A stretch of 64,000 bases of DNA. Source: Campylobacteraceae bacterium. Lineage in GTDB: Bacteria > Campylobacterota > Campylobacteria > Campylobacterales > Arcobacteraceae. A program made the position numbers and the translations under genes. Shown in pieces: positions 16,639 to 25,138 of this stretch. Below the pieces are notes generated by a model. That model was not told the origin of the DNA. It did no database searches and saw only the letters and a program-made list of their open reading frames with translations. The number at the start of each line of letters is the position of its first letter. Positions within the stretch are counted from its first letter, which is position 1. The DNA is taken from NCBI GenBank assembly GCA_013215945.1, contig JABSOM010000004.1, positions 1 to 64,000 on the forward strand. Direction: 5' to 3'.

Positions 16639-19626
16639 TTATACAGCTGTTTTTTCTTTTTTTCTTAAATATTGAAGTGTTGTAATAATCAAATCATCAT
16701 CATCTCTGCTCTTAGATTTAATAGTTGTTTTAATATTATTAGTATCTATAAAAGTAATATTCATTTCATAAGACATAATGGTTTTAATATCTAAATTCAA
16801 TGCCATTATTTTAATAATAATTAATTCAATAAATTGTTTACTTGGAAGATCAAGTTTTCCAAACCTATCTTCCATTTCATCTTGAATTAAATATACTGCA
16901 TCTTTAGATGTAGCTTTTGAAAGACGTCTGTACAATTCTAAGCGTACTCGGTCTTCTGCAATATAATCACCTGAAATAAAAGCAGAGATTGAAAGTTTAA
17001 TATCAACATTTTCTTTAGTAGGTTTTTTATCCCCTCCTAAACTAGCAAGAGCCTCTTCTAACATCTTAAGATACAAACCATAACCTATTTGTTTGATATG
17101 TCCACTTTGAGCTTCTCCAATAATATTTCCACCCCCTCTTATTTCTAAATCTTGGTGAGCTAAAGCAGTTCCACTTCCTAAATAAGAATTAGATTCCAGT
17201 GCTAATAATCTTTTAATAGCATCTTGTGTAATAGTTTTTTTATCTTCTACTAAAAAATAACAAAAACCTTCTTTGTGTCCACGCCCAACACGACCTCTTA
17301 ATTGATGTAAATCTGCAATTCCAAATCTGTCTGCTCCATCAATAATAATAGAATTTGCATTGGGCAAATGAAGTCCTGACTCAATAATAGACGTAGCTAA
17401 TAATATGTCAAATTTACCTACGGTAAAATCTGCTAGGATTTTTTCACTTTGCGCTGCGCTTATTTTTGAATGAATAATTTCTATTTTAATATTAGGAATA
17501 ATATCTTCTAAGTCTTCTTTTTTAGCTTGCATAGAAGCTATATTATTATGAACAAAAAAGATTTGTCCCCCTCTTCTTTTTTCTCTTAAAACAATTTCTT
17601 TAATGAGTTTGTCTGAGAATTCTTTAACAAAAGTACGAACTCCAATTCGTTCACTTGGTGCTGTAAGAAGGGAGCTCATTCCTTTTAGTTTTGATAATGC
17701 TAAATTTAGCGTTCTTGGAATTGGGGTTGCACTCATAGAATAAATATGAACATCATCTCTTAGTTCTTTTAATTTTTCTTTTTGTTTTACCCCAAATTTA
17801 TGTTCTTCATCAATAATAACAAGACCTAAGTTCTTAGCTTTTATTCCTAAGAGAGAATGAGTACCAATTACTAAATCTATATCCCCTGATTCAAGTAGTT
17901 TTTTAATACGTGTTTTATCTTTAGCAGATGTTCTTCCATCCAGTTTTTCTACACTAAAACCTAAAGGAGAAAGCCTCTGTTTTATACCAACATAATGTTG
18001 TGCACACAATAGCGTTGTAGGACAAACAAAAATCGCTTGATTCTTATTTAAAAGTGTGCTTAATAAACCATTCATTGCAACTTCTGTTTTTCCAAAACCA
18101 ACATCTCCTGATAATAAGCGGTCCATTACTCTACCAGAGGATAAATCTTCAAACATTTCATTAATTGAGCGTGTTTGATCTTTTGTATAATCAAAACCCG
18201 CACTTAATTGAAAGTTTTTAATCGCTTCATGTGGGGTTGGAATTTTAATTCCATTGATCAGTTCTCTTGCCGCTGCTAGTTTAATAATATCATTTGCAAT
18301 GGCAAAAAGTTTATCTCTTACTTTGTCTTTTAATTTAGCAAAACTTCCTTTTCCAAGTTTGTCAAGCGTAGCATAAGAACTTCCATCTACAACATATCTG
18401 TCAATTAAATCAATATTCTCAACAGGTATTAATAATATATCTTCGCCTGCATACTTAACAATAACAAAATCTCTTTTAGAACCCATTACTACTACTGGTT
18501 TAATACCTGTATATTGCCCTATTCCATGACTTTCATGAACTACAAAATCGCCTACTTTAAGTTCATCTAGTACTAATTTAACCCGTTTTTTTCTTCGTTT
18601 TTTTATTTCTTTGTTTAATGAAATTACAACTTCATCATTACTTAGAATATTAATAATAAAAGGATTAAAAGAATAAGTAATATTTTTATCATTCAAATCC
18701 AAATCATGACTTTTAATCTTAGCTTCAGAACTTGAAATTATAGTGATTTTTTTATCGCTGTGAAAAGAAATAAATTCTTTTACATTGGCAGCTTCAATAT
18801 GTTTGTAATTATTTGTTTTAGGGATTTTAGGAAGGGTTAAAAACTTCTCTTTAGCTATTCTTTTTGCTTCAAAGATATAGGCTTCTTCTAATTCATCCAA
18901 AGCATTATACGTAACATAAGAAGTTAATTTAGAAGGTAAATACTCTCCCAAATCATTTAAATACCAAAAACCCAAAGAATGAATATCTTTTATAAACGCA
19001 TCATTGTCTATTTTTTGTATTTCTTCATTTAAAGCATCTAAGTCGTCTTCACTTAGGGCCAAAAAAGCTGGACTGATAGAAAAAGAAGGCAATTCTTCTT
19101 TTAGTGATTTTTGGTCTTCTATATCAAAGTATCTAATAGATTCTACTTCATCATCAAATAAAGAAACTCTAAAACCCTTACTTACCCCTAAAGGACAGAT
19201 ATCAATAATATCTCCTCTAATAGAGACTTCGCCTTCACTTGTAACAATATCTACAAAATAATATCCCCAGTTAAAGAGTTTGTTTTTTAATTCTTTTATA
19301 TTAATGGTAGAAGCGAATTCAATTTCAAAAGAATCAAAACACTTTTCTTTAGGCATGGCATAAGAAGCTGTTCGTAAAGGAACAATAAGCACTTTGTTTT
19401 GTTTTTTATAAGAATAATAATCTTGAAGAACATTAGTAATAACCTGCAGTTCTTCAGAAAAAGACAGTAAATCATCTCCATAATTGGCTCTGAAATCGGC
19501 TAATACAAAAGGCTTTTTTCCTTTAAATTCAAGAATGTCTTTTGCAACTTGCGCTTCTTTGTCATCACTAACAATTAAGAGTTCACAGTCGTTTTTATTG
19601 GAAAAAAAGTGATATAGATTATTCAC
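16639..19626 (-). CDS. mfd: Transcription-repair coupling factor Mfd
   Basis: Mfd removes RNA polymerase stalled at DNA lesions and recruits UvrA for excision repair. It has 995 residues, shorter than the 1148 of E. coli but normal for Campylobacterota. Domains in order are the UvrB-homology N-terminus, the RNA-polymerase-interacting CarD-like domain (GDFVVHESHGIGQYTGI, near residue 360), then the translocase with Walker A GDVGFGKTE, DEEH box and SATPIPRT, and a RecG-like LHQLRGRVGRG motif. The TRCF C-terminal domain follows. The start is GTG, sharing one base with the TAG stop of the upstream 95-residue gene (TAGTG), which implies coupled translation. Confidence 0.97.
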   Translation of the reverse strand: MNNLYHFFSNKNDCELLIVSDDKEAQVAKDILEFKGKKPFVLADFRANYGDDLLSFSEELQVITNVLQDYYSYKKQNKVLIVPLRTASYAMPKEKCFDSFEIEFASTINIKELKNKLFNWGYYFVDIVTSEGEVSIRGDIIDICPLGVSKGFRVSLFDDEVESIRYFDIEDQKSLKEELPSFSISPAFLALSEDDLDALNEEIQKIDNDAFIKDIHSLGFWYLNDLGEYLPSKLTSYVTYNALDELEEAYIFEAKRIAKEKFLTLPKIPKTNNYKHIEAANVKEFISFHSDKKITIISSSEAKIKSHDLDLNDKNITYSFNPFIINILSNDEVVISLNKEIKKRRKKRVKLVLDELKVGDFVVHESHGIGQYTGIKPVVVMGSKRDFVIVKYAGEDILLIPVENIDLIDRYVVDGSSYATLDKLGKGSFAKLKDKVRDKLFAIANDIIKLAAARELINGIKIPTPHEAIKNFQLSAGFDYTKDQTRSINEMFEDLSSGRVMDRLLSGDVGFGKTEVAMNGLLSTLLNKNQAIFVCPTTLLCAQHYVGIKQRLSPLGFSVEKLDGRTSAKDKTRIKKLLESGDIDLVIGTHSLLGIKAKNLGLVIIDEEHKFGVKQKEKLKELRDDVHIYSMSATPIPRTLNLALSKLKGMSSLLTAPSERIGVRTFVKEFSDKLIKEIVLREKRRGGQIFFVHNNIASMQAKKEDLEDIIPNIKIEIIHSKISAAQSEKILADFTVGKFDILLATSIIESGLHLPNANSIIIDGADRFGIADLHQLRGRVGRGHKEGFCYFLVEDKKTITQDAIKRLLALESNSYLGSGTALAHQDLEIRGGGNIIGEAQSGHIKQIGYGLYLKMLEEALASLGGDKKPTKENVDIKLSISAFISGDYIAEDRVRLELYRRLSKATSKDAVYLIQDEMEDRFGKLDLPSKQFIELIIIKIMALNLDIKTIMSYEMNITFIDTNNIKTTIKSKSRDDDDLIITTLQYLRKKEKTAV

Positions 19627-19913
19627 TATTTTTCTACTTCAAATTCTTTTGTACTTTTATTGTATAAATAAGAAGGATAAGGTGTTTCATCCAGTAAAAA
19701 AACCATAGAACAACTTGAAAATTCACTAAAATCCAAAGCCTCTTTAAACGTAGCTAAAATATATGCTTGTGTTTGCATAGCAGTGGTGCTTGAACTACCA
19801 CCATAAACATACTCATCGCCCTCAATAACTAAAAAACCTTCTTTTTTAATATAGGCTTCAAAAATCTCTTTTTTATTTAAGTCTTTTACATCTAATAATA
19901 TTAATACTTCCAT
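19626..19913 (-). CDS. Conserved small protein of unknown function upstream of mfd
   Basis: This 95-residue soluble protein has no signal peptide. The sequence alternates short beta strands and helices (MEVLILLDV, FLVIEGDEYVYGG, SMVFLLDE), suggesting a compact alpha/beta fold. A Gly-Ser-Ser-Ser-Thr-Thr turn lies near residue 40. I do not recognise the family. AGGATAAG precedes the ATG. Its stop codon overlaps the mfd start by one base, so the two are translationally coupled, but coupling alone does not show a repair role. Confidence 0.75.
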   Translation of the reverse strand: MEVLILLDVKDLNKKEIFEAYIKKEGFLVIEGDEYVYGGSSSTTAMQTQAYILATFKEALDFSEFSSCSMVFLLDETPYPSYLYNKSTKEFEVEK

Positions 19914-20012
19914 TCTTATCCTAAATTACATAGTTGTGCTCTTTAAAGCATTGTTTTCTTTAAACATATTGTAGTTAAAAAACGTTTAATATGGGGTTGA
20001 AAGCGTAAATAA

Positions 20013-20642
20013 CTACTCTTCACAAAGCTCAATTCCTATTTTTAAAAAGCCCGTAAAAACCGCGTTATCAAATTTTAGAGATTTATGAACTTTTGTTTTC
20101 ATTTTCTTTAAATGTTTTGTATATTTTCTATAAAACTCATAACTTGGTTTTGGTTTATACTGGACATCTTCTAATTCAAAATACTTAATAATCATTTTTG
20201 TTGTTGTTGGTTTAATAAAAAACTGCGTTTGTCTATTAATACTATAAGGTACTATACTAATAATAGTCCATTTAGCTAAGTTATATTGAGCTAAGAATTC
20301 TACTAAACCTTCAAAACCCTCTTTTTGATTGCCATATAAAAGCTCGTATATTTCAATACTTAGCATGTCTTTTTCATAAGAAGTAAGCGTGGACAGCGCA
20401 TCTTTTAATTTTAATTTATCAAAAAGTGAAACCATAACTGATTTTTGTACTGTTTTAAAAAAAGCCTCAACAATTAAATTTGGATTTGAAAAGTTCTCTT
20501 TTTTAAGTGCTTCTTTTGCAAACTCTTCCAATTTTTCAGGTTTAAATTTTTTCATTGTAGGGAAAAAATGCTCATCTTCAAAACCTTTTGGATAACAAGA
20601 TAAAAAGACTGCTTCTAAATTTTTTAGCTTTTCTAGCTTCAT
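20013..20642 (-). CDS. Conserved hypothetical protein
   Basis: This 209-residue Lys- and Phe-rich protein has no signal peptide or membrane segment. The N-terminal half looks helical and charged. The middle has a YNLAKWTIISIVPYSINR stretch and a Thr-rich FIKPTTTK. The C-terminal part YKPKPSYEFYRKYTKH is basic and aromatic, which could suit nucleic-acid contact, but there is no recognisable motif. Its neighbours, mfd and DUF445, share its strand but are separated by gaps of 66-99 nt, so it may be transcribed alone. I do not recognise the family. Confidence 0.7.
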   Translation of the reverse strand: MKLEKLKNLEAVFLSCYPKGFEDEHFFPTMKKFKPEKLEEFAKEALKKENFSNPNLIVEAFFKTVQKSVMVSLFDKLKLKDALSTLTSYEKDMLSIEIYELLYGNQKEGFEGLVEFLAQYNLAKWTIISIVPYSINRQTQFFIKPTTTKMIIKYFELEDVQYKPKPSYEFYRKYTKHLKKMKTKVHKSLKFDNAVFTGFLKIGIELCEE

Positions 20643-20708
20643 TACTTCTCTTTTCTTTACTGTTTTACACTAAGGAACAATAAGCCTTATTCTTTCTTAT
20701 TGTATCAA

Positions 20709-20954
20709 TTATTTACAACAACCACTTCCGCAGCATTTAAGTGTTTTATCTAAAGATTTTTTAAAGCTAATATTTAAAATATCAAAAAATTTAAGAATCT
20801 CAAATGAATGTTTAGAACAAAATTCATCATTCATTTTATCTTTTATTTTTATGGCAAAATCAATTGCACTTGATTCATCTTCAAATTCATTAGATACTTT
20901 TAAATCACTATTCTTAAAACAAGTACATTGATTTGTTACCATAACTTTATACAT
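20709..20954 (-). CDS. Small cysteine-rich protein with a CCGSGCC tail
   Basis: This 81-residue cytosolic protein has eight Cys residues: CTC near residue 10, one in EFCSKH, and five in the last ten residues (LKCCGSGCCK). The clustered C-terminal Cys could bind a soft metal (zinc, copper or iron) or take part in redox or selenium chemistry. The body has an alpha/beta layout (MYKVMVTNQ, then SSAIDFAIKIKDK). The gene ends 66 nt before the 209-residue gene and begins 6 nt after the DUF445 gene, so it is probably co-transcribed with the latter. I do not recognise a named family. Confidence 0.7.
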   Translation of the reverse strand: MYKVMVTNQCTCFKNSDLKVSNEFEDESSAIDFAIKIKDKMNDEFCSKHSFEILKFFDILNISFKKSLDKTLKCCGSGCCK

Positions 20955-20960
20955 AAGATA

Positions 20961-21668
20961 CTATTTAATTAAAGTAGTAATAAATCCAATTAAACCACCA
21001 AAAACGGCACCCCAAACAACTAACCATCCCAAATGTTCTTTTATCATTTTTTGAATGATTTCTTTAACCATTTTGGGACTTAACTCTTCTAAACGTTTAT
21101 TTACAATATTAGAAACTTTTTCGTAAATATCATCACTAATATCTTTTGTAGATATACTTGCATGTAAAGCTTCTTGAAAAGAATTTTCTTTAGAAATTTC
21201 AATAATAGATATTTTCAACTTCTCAATAAAGGGCTCTTTGAGAGGATCTAATGCGGCTTCTCCTCCCAACATTTGCAACATTCCACCAAAAGAAGATTCA
21301 ACGACTGCTTGTTTCAAAGAAATAAAAGCAGGGCTTAAATCTGTTTTTTCTAAAACGCCTTCTAAATTAAAAACTTCTTTTTTTTCATTGATTTCATCTT
21401 CAAAAAAACGTTTTAAATTCTCTTTAGTAAAAAATTCATTCATCATTAAAGAATGAATTCCTACTTTAAACTCTTCAAATCTGTTCTCAACTACACCAGA
21501 TCCATATAAAAAAGGAACTTTCTCAAATAACATATGAATAGCAAGTGCATTTGTAATTGCCCCAGAAAATGCAAATAAGCCCACCATATAAACAATATTA
21601 TTATCCAAATAAAATCCAATAAAAATTAGAGCCAAAGCAAGAGCATTTGCTAAAAACGATTTATTCAT
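20961..21668 (-). CDS. DUF445 family membrane protein
   Basis: The protein has 235 residues. Two hydrophobic segments lie near the N-terminus (about 6-24 and 28-46), including the GAITNALAIHMLFEKVPFLYGSG motif typical of DUF445. A helical, mostly charged middle region follows, and a final membrane segment lies at about 212-233. Both ends are thus membrane-anchored with a soluble middle, as in the YheB-like members. Its biochemical role is unknown. It is the first gene of a minus-strand set running toward the Cys-rich protein and is divergent from the olsF-like gene across a 140-bp gap. Confidence 0.85.
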   Translation of the reverse strand: MNKSFLANALALALIFIGFYLDNNIVYMVGLFAFSGAITNALAIHMLFEKVPFLYGSGVVENRFEEFKVGIHSLMMNEFFTKENLKRFFEDEINEKKEVFNLEGVLEKTDLSPAFISLKQAVVESSFGGMLQMLGGEAALDPLKEPFIEKLKISIIEISKENSFQEALHASISTKDISDDIYEKVSNIVNKRLEELSPKMVKEIIQKMIKEHLGWLVVWGAVFGGLIGFITTLIK

Positions 21669-21808
21669 TAACTATCCTTATGACTACTAGAGTCTAAATT
21701 ATTAGAAGAATTTTAGCATAAATAAAATTCCAAGAACGTTAGAGCAAGAAAAAATTTTAGTAACTTATTTGTAACCATCAAAGAGTAGAATTATTGAAAG
21801 GATAAGAT

Positions 21809-23515
21809 ATGATTGACCTAGAATATGAAATTAAAAAGAAGTTTCCAAAATTAGACATTGAATCTTCTTTTATAAAAAAATCACTTATTAAAATTGCAAA
21901 AAAATTAATCCATGAAGATTATATTAATGAATTTTTATTAGAAAATGCCCACCTTAAAGGTTTGGAATTTGTAGATGCTGTATTAGATGATTTTGATTTT
22001 GATTATGTAGTATCTTCAAATGACTTACAAAATATACCAAGTACTGGAAAACTGGTAATCATTGCAAATCATCCTTTAGGTGGTTTGGATGCTTTATGTT
22101 TGTTAAAACTAATCTCCTCTATTAGAAAAGATGTAAAAATTGTTGCTAATGATTTTTTAGCGGGCATTGAAGCACTTTCTTCTTTGTTCATTCCCATTAA
22201 CAATTATAAAAACAGACAAAGTAAAAAATCCATTCAAGAAATATATGCTGCTTTAAACAATGAAGAAGTTATTATTGTTTTTCCAGCAGGAGAAGTAAGT
22301 AGGGCCAGTGCAAAAGGAATTCAAGATCCTGCTTGGTCGAAAGGATTTTTAAATTTTGCCAGACATTCTAATTCTCCTATTCTACCAATCTTTTTAGATG
22401 GAAAAAACTCTAAAGTTTTTTATACTATGAGTATTATTAATAAAAGTCTTTCTACTTTATTATTATCAAATGAAATGTTTAAAAACAAATCAAAAAATAT
22501 TGATATCAAAATTGGACAAATTATTCCCAATGAAAATATTAACCCAAAAGGACTTAGTCCTAAATACCTAATTTCTTTATATAAAAAACATCTTTATGCC
22601 CTTAAAAAAGGAAAAAAATCTTATTTTCTTACTCAAAAAGCCATTGCTCATCCTCAAAAAAGAAAAGCACTTTTACATGAATTAAAATCTGCCCAACTTT
22701 TAGGAAAAACAGGTGATGGAAAAAAAATCTATCTTTACGATTATATTCATGACAGTATTGTATTAAAAGAACTGGGACGTTTAAGAGAGCTTACGTTTAG
22801 AAAAGTAGGTGAAGGTATTAATAAAAAAAGCGATACAGATAAATACGATATTTATTACCAGCATATAATTTTATGGGATGAAGAAGAATTAGAAATTGTG
22901 GGTTCGTATAGAATTGGGAATGGTGCTTTTATTTATAAAAACATTGGAGCAGATGGTTTTTATTCCAATACCTTATTTAAATATAAAAAAGAAATGTTTC
23001 CTTATTTAGAAGACTCAATAGAATTAGGAAGAAGTTTTGTACAGCCCAAATATTGGGGTACTAGAGCGTTAGATTATCTTTGGTATGGCATTGGTTCTTA
23101 TTTACATGCAAACCCACAAATTAAGTATATGTATGGGCCTGTTAGTATCTCAAATTCTTATCCAGGCATTGCAAAAGACATGATTGTTTTTTATTATTCG
23201 CACTACTTTAAAGCCAAAGAAGAATTAGTTGAATCAAAACTATCCTACCAATATGGAAATGATATTTCTTATTTTAAAGATCTTTTTGTTTTAAATGATA
23301 GAAAAGCAGATTTTAAAATTTTGAAATCATCTTTAAGTACTATTGGAGTGAGTATTCCTACTTTGTACAAACAGTATGGGGATTTATGTATTGAAGAAGG
23401 GGTTAGTTTTCATGGATTTAATATTGATGAAAATTTCTCCGATTGCATAGATGGATTTATTCTAGTAGAAATAGATAAAATCAAAGAATCACAAAGAAAA
23501 AGATATATTAAGTAA
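21809..23515 (+). CDS. OlsF-like bifunctional ornithine lipid synthase (acyltransferase-GNAT fusion)
   Basis: The 568-residue protein has two enzymatic halves. Residues about 65-270 form a PlsC/OlsA-type O-acyltransferase, with NHPLGGLD at 87-94 as a variant of the HxxxxD catalytic motif and FPAGEVSR at 158-165. Residues about 310-560 form an OlsB-type N-acyltransferase of the hemolysin-like GNAT family (LRELTFRKVGEG, EIVGSYRIGNG, ELGRSFV). This order is the one described for OlsF, which makes ornithine lipid from ornithine and two acyl-ACPs. The start has a good AAAGGATAAG site. There is no signal peptide, as expected for an inner-face enzyme. Specificity for ornithine rather than another amino acid is assumed from the family. 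Confidence 0.8.
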   Translation: MIDLEYEIKKKFPKLDIESSFIKKSLIKIAKKLIHEDYINEFLLENAHLKGLEFVDAVLDDFDFDYVVSSNDLQNIPSTGKLVIIANHPLGGLDALCLLKLISSIRKDVKIVANDFLAGIEALSSLFIPINNYKNRQSKKSIQEIYAALNNEEVIIVFPAGEVSRASAKGIQDPAWSKGFLNFARHSNSPILPIFLDGKNSKVFYTMSIINKSLSTLLLSNEMFKNKSKNIDIKIGQIIPNENINPKGLSPKYLISLYKKHLYALKKGKKSYFLTQKAIAHPQKRKALLHELKSAQLLGKTGDGKKIYLYDYIHDSIVLKELGRLRELTFRKVGEGINKKSDTDKYDIYYQHIILWDEEELEIVGSYRIGNGAFIYKNIGADGFYSNTLFKYKKEMFPYLEDSIELGRSFVQPKYWGTRALDYLWYGIGSYLHANPQIKYMYGPVSISNSYPGIAKDMIVFYYSHYFKAKEELVESKLSYQYGNDISYFKDLFVLNDRKADFKILKSSLSTIGVSIPTLYKQYGDLCIEEGVSFHGFNIDENFSDCIDGFILVEIDKIKESQRKRYIK

Positions 23516-23538
23516 AATATAGATTTTCTATATTTTAC
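23512..23538. terminator. Bidirectional A/T-rich hairpin over two convergent stop codons
   Basis: GTAAAATATAG (23512-23522) and CTATATTTTAC (23528-23538) form an 11-bp perfect inverted repeat with a 5-nt loop. It contains the stop codon of the acyltransferase gene and that of the opposing antiporter gene. The stem is weak because it is A/T-rich. Confidence 0.45.
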
Positions 23539-25138
23539 AAAACTTTGTTTCTGCAACCAATGCTTTTGCAACAATATCGTCTTCTACAATAATATGCTCT
23601 AAGTGAAGATATTTAAGCGCTTTTTTATCGCTTCCTTTTGTTATTTTTACAATGGTTTTTGTATTGTGGGTTAAATCATCAATCACTTCACATATTAAGT
23701 GTAATTTTTCTGGATTATCAATAGCTACAATAACTGCACACGATTGTCTTATATTCACTGATTCTAAAATATGTTTACTTGAAGCATTTCCGAAAATAAT
23801 ATTGTCACCTTTTTTTATACCTACATCGTAATATTTAAGATTTTGCTCAATAATAACATATTCCATAGCATCTTCTTTTAATTTTTTTGCAACTGCTTGC
23901 CCAATATGACCATAACCTAAAACAACAATATGTCCTCTCGTGTCTTTTTTAACAAGCATAGTATTCTTTATTTGTAAGACATCTTTTGGGACTAAAGTAG
24001 CTGCTAAAGAAGAAAGGTTCTTTAATACAATTGGTGTTAAAATCATAGAGATAACAATGGTAACTATTAAAATTTGTGAATGAAGAGGATCAATTAAACT
24101 TCCACTTCTTGCAAGCTCTAAAATAGCCAAAGAAAACTCTCCTATTTGTATTAAAGAAACTGCTGTTTTAAAAGCCACTCTTTTAGTATCATCAATTCGA
24201 ACAATAAAATAAATAATAAGATATTTTATTCCTAATAATACTGGCAATAAAAATAGAATAGTACCTATGTTCTCTAAAATAACAGTAAAATTAATTTGCA
24301 TTCCAACTGTTATAAAAAAGAGACCTAAGAGCAAATTACGAAAAGGGGTAAGATTAGATTCGACCTGATGTTTGAACTTAGTCTCAGAAATCATCATTCC
24401 AGCCACAAACGCGCCTAAAGAATAAGAGAACCCAAAAGAATGGGCTAAATAAGACGAACCAATAGCAATAAGTAAAACAGATGCTACAAACAGTTCTTCA
24501 CTGTTTGATTCAGATACCAAAGTGAAAAAAGGCTCAATTAAATATTTTCCACTTAAATACAAAACAAGTAATAAGATACAAGCAGCTAAAAAAGTTTCCC
24601 CAATTATATAAATAACACTTTGATCCCCTTTAATAGTAAAAATAGAAATCATTAATAAAATAGGAATAACAGCAATATCTTGCATGATTAAAATACCCAA
24701 TACTCGCTGACCATGACGTTTTTTAATCTCTTTTGTTTCATTATAGGTTTTTAAGACAATAGCAGTTGAGGATAAGGACAAAGCAGCCCCTATAATTAAA
24801 GACGTTTGAAAATCAAAATCTAAAATAAATACACAAATAAGTACTACAAAAACTGTTGTACAAAATATTTGAAGAGTTCCCGTAAAAAAGACTTCTTTTT
24901 TCATTCTTTTTAAATGTTCAATAGAAAATTCTAATCCAATAGTAAACATCAAAAAGACAATACCAAACTCTGCCATTTCTTTAAGGGTATGATTATTAAC
25001 AGCATCATGCAAAGAAAAGGTATATGCAATAATTGTACCTGTGACAATGTAACCAATAATGGTGGGTAAGTGAAACTTTTTTAAAATAAGATTTACAACT
25101 ATTGCAATTAAAAGCGTTGCTACAATAATTCCTAACAT
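23528..25138 (-). CDS. CPA2-family cation:proton antiporter with TrkA-N domain (KefB-like)
   Basis: This 536-residue inner-membrane protein has about 12 hydrophobic segments over residues 1-370, with the CPA2 features GYIVTGTIIAY, AEFGIVFLMFTIGLE and SLSSTAIVLK. A cytosolic RCK/TrkA-N domain follows, with Rossmann motif GYGHIGQAVAKKL near residue 405 for NAD(H) binding. It probably exchanges K+ or Na+ for H+. A KefF/KefG partner gene is not adjacent, so glutathione gating cannot be claimed. The ATG sits right after the stop of the helicase gene with no spacer. The ion is not determined by sequence. Confidence 0.9.
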   Translation of the reverse strand: MLGIIVATLLIAIVVNLILKKFHLPTIIGYIVTGTIIAYTFSLHDAVNNHTLKEMAEFGIVFLMFTIGLEFSIEHLKRMKKEVFFTGTLQIFCTTVFVVLICVFILDFDFQTSLIIGAALSLSSTAIVLKTYNETKEIKKRHGQRVLGILIMQDIAVIPILLMISIFTIKGDQSVIYIIGETFLAACILLLVLYLSGKYLIEPFFTLVSESNSEELFVASVLLIAIGSSYLAHSFGFSYSLGAFVAGMMISETKFKHQVESNLTPFRNLLLGLFFITVGMQINFTVILENIGTILFLLPVLLGIKYLIIYFIVRIDDTKRVAFKTAVSLIQIGEFSLAILELARSGSLIDPLHSQILIVTIVISMILTPIVLKNLSSLAATLVPKDVLQIKNTMLVKKDTRGHIVVLGYGHIGQAVAKKLKEDAMEYVIIEQNLKYYDVGIKKGDNIIFGNASSKHILESVNIRQSCAVIVAIDNPEKLHLICEVIDDLTHNTKTIVKITKGSDKKALKYLHLEHIIVEDDIVAKALVAETKFCKI

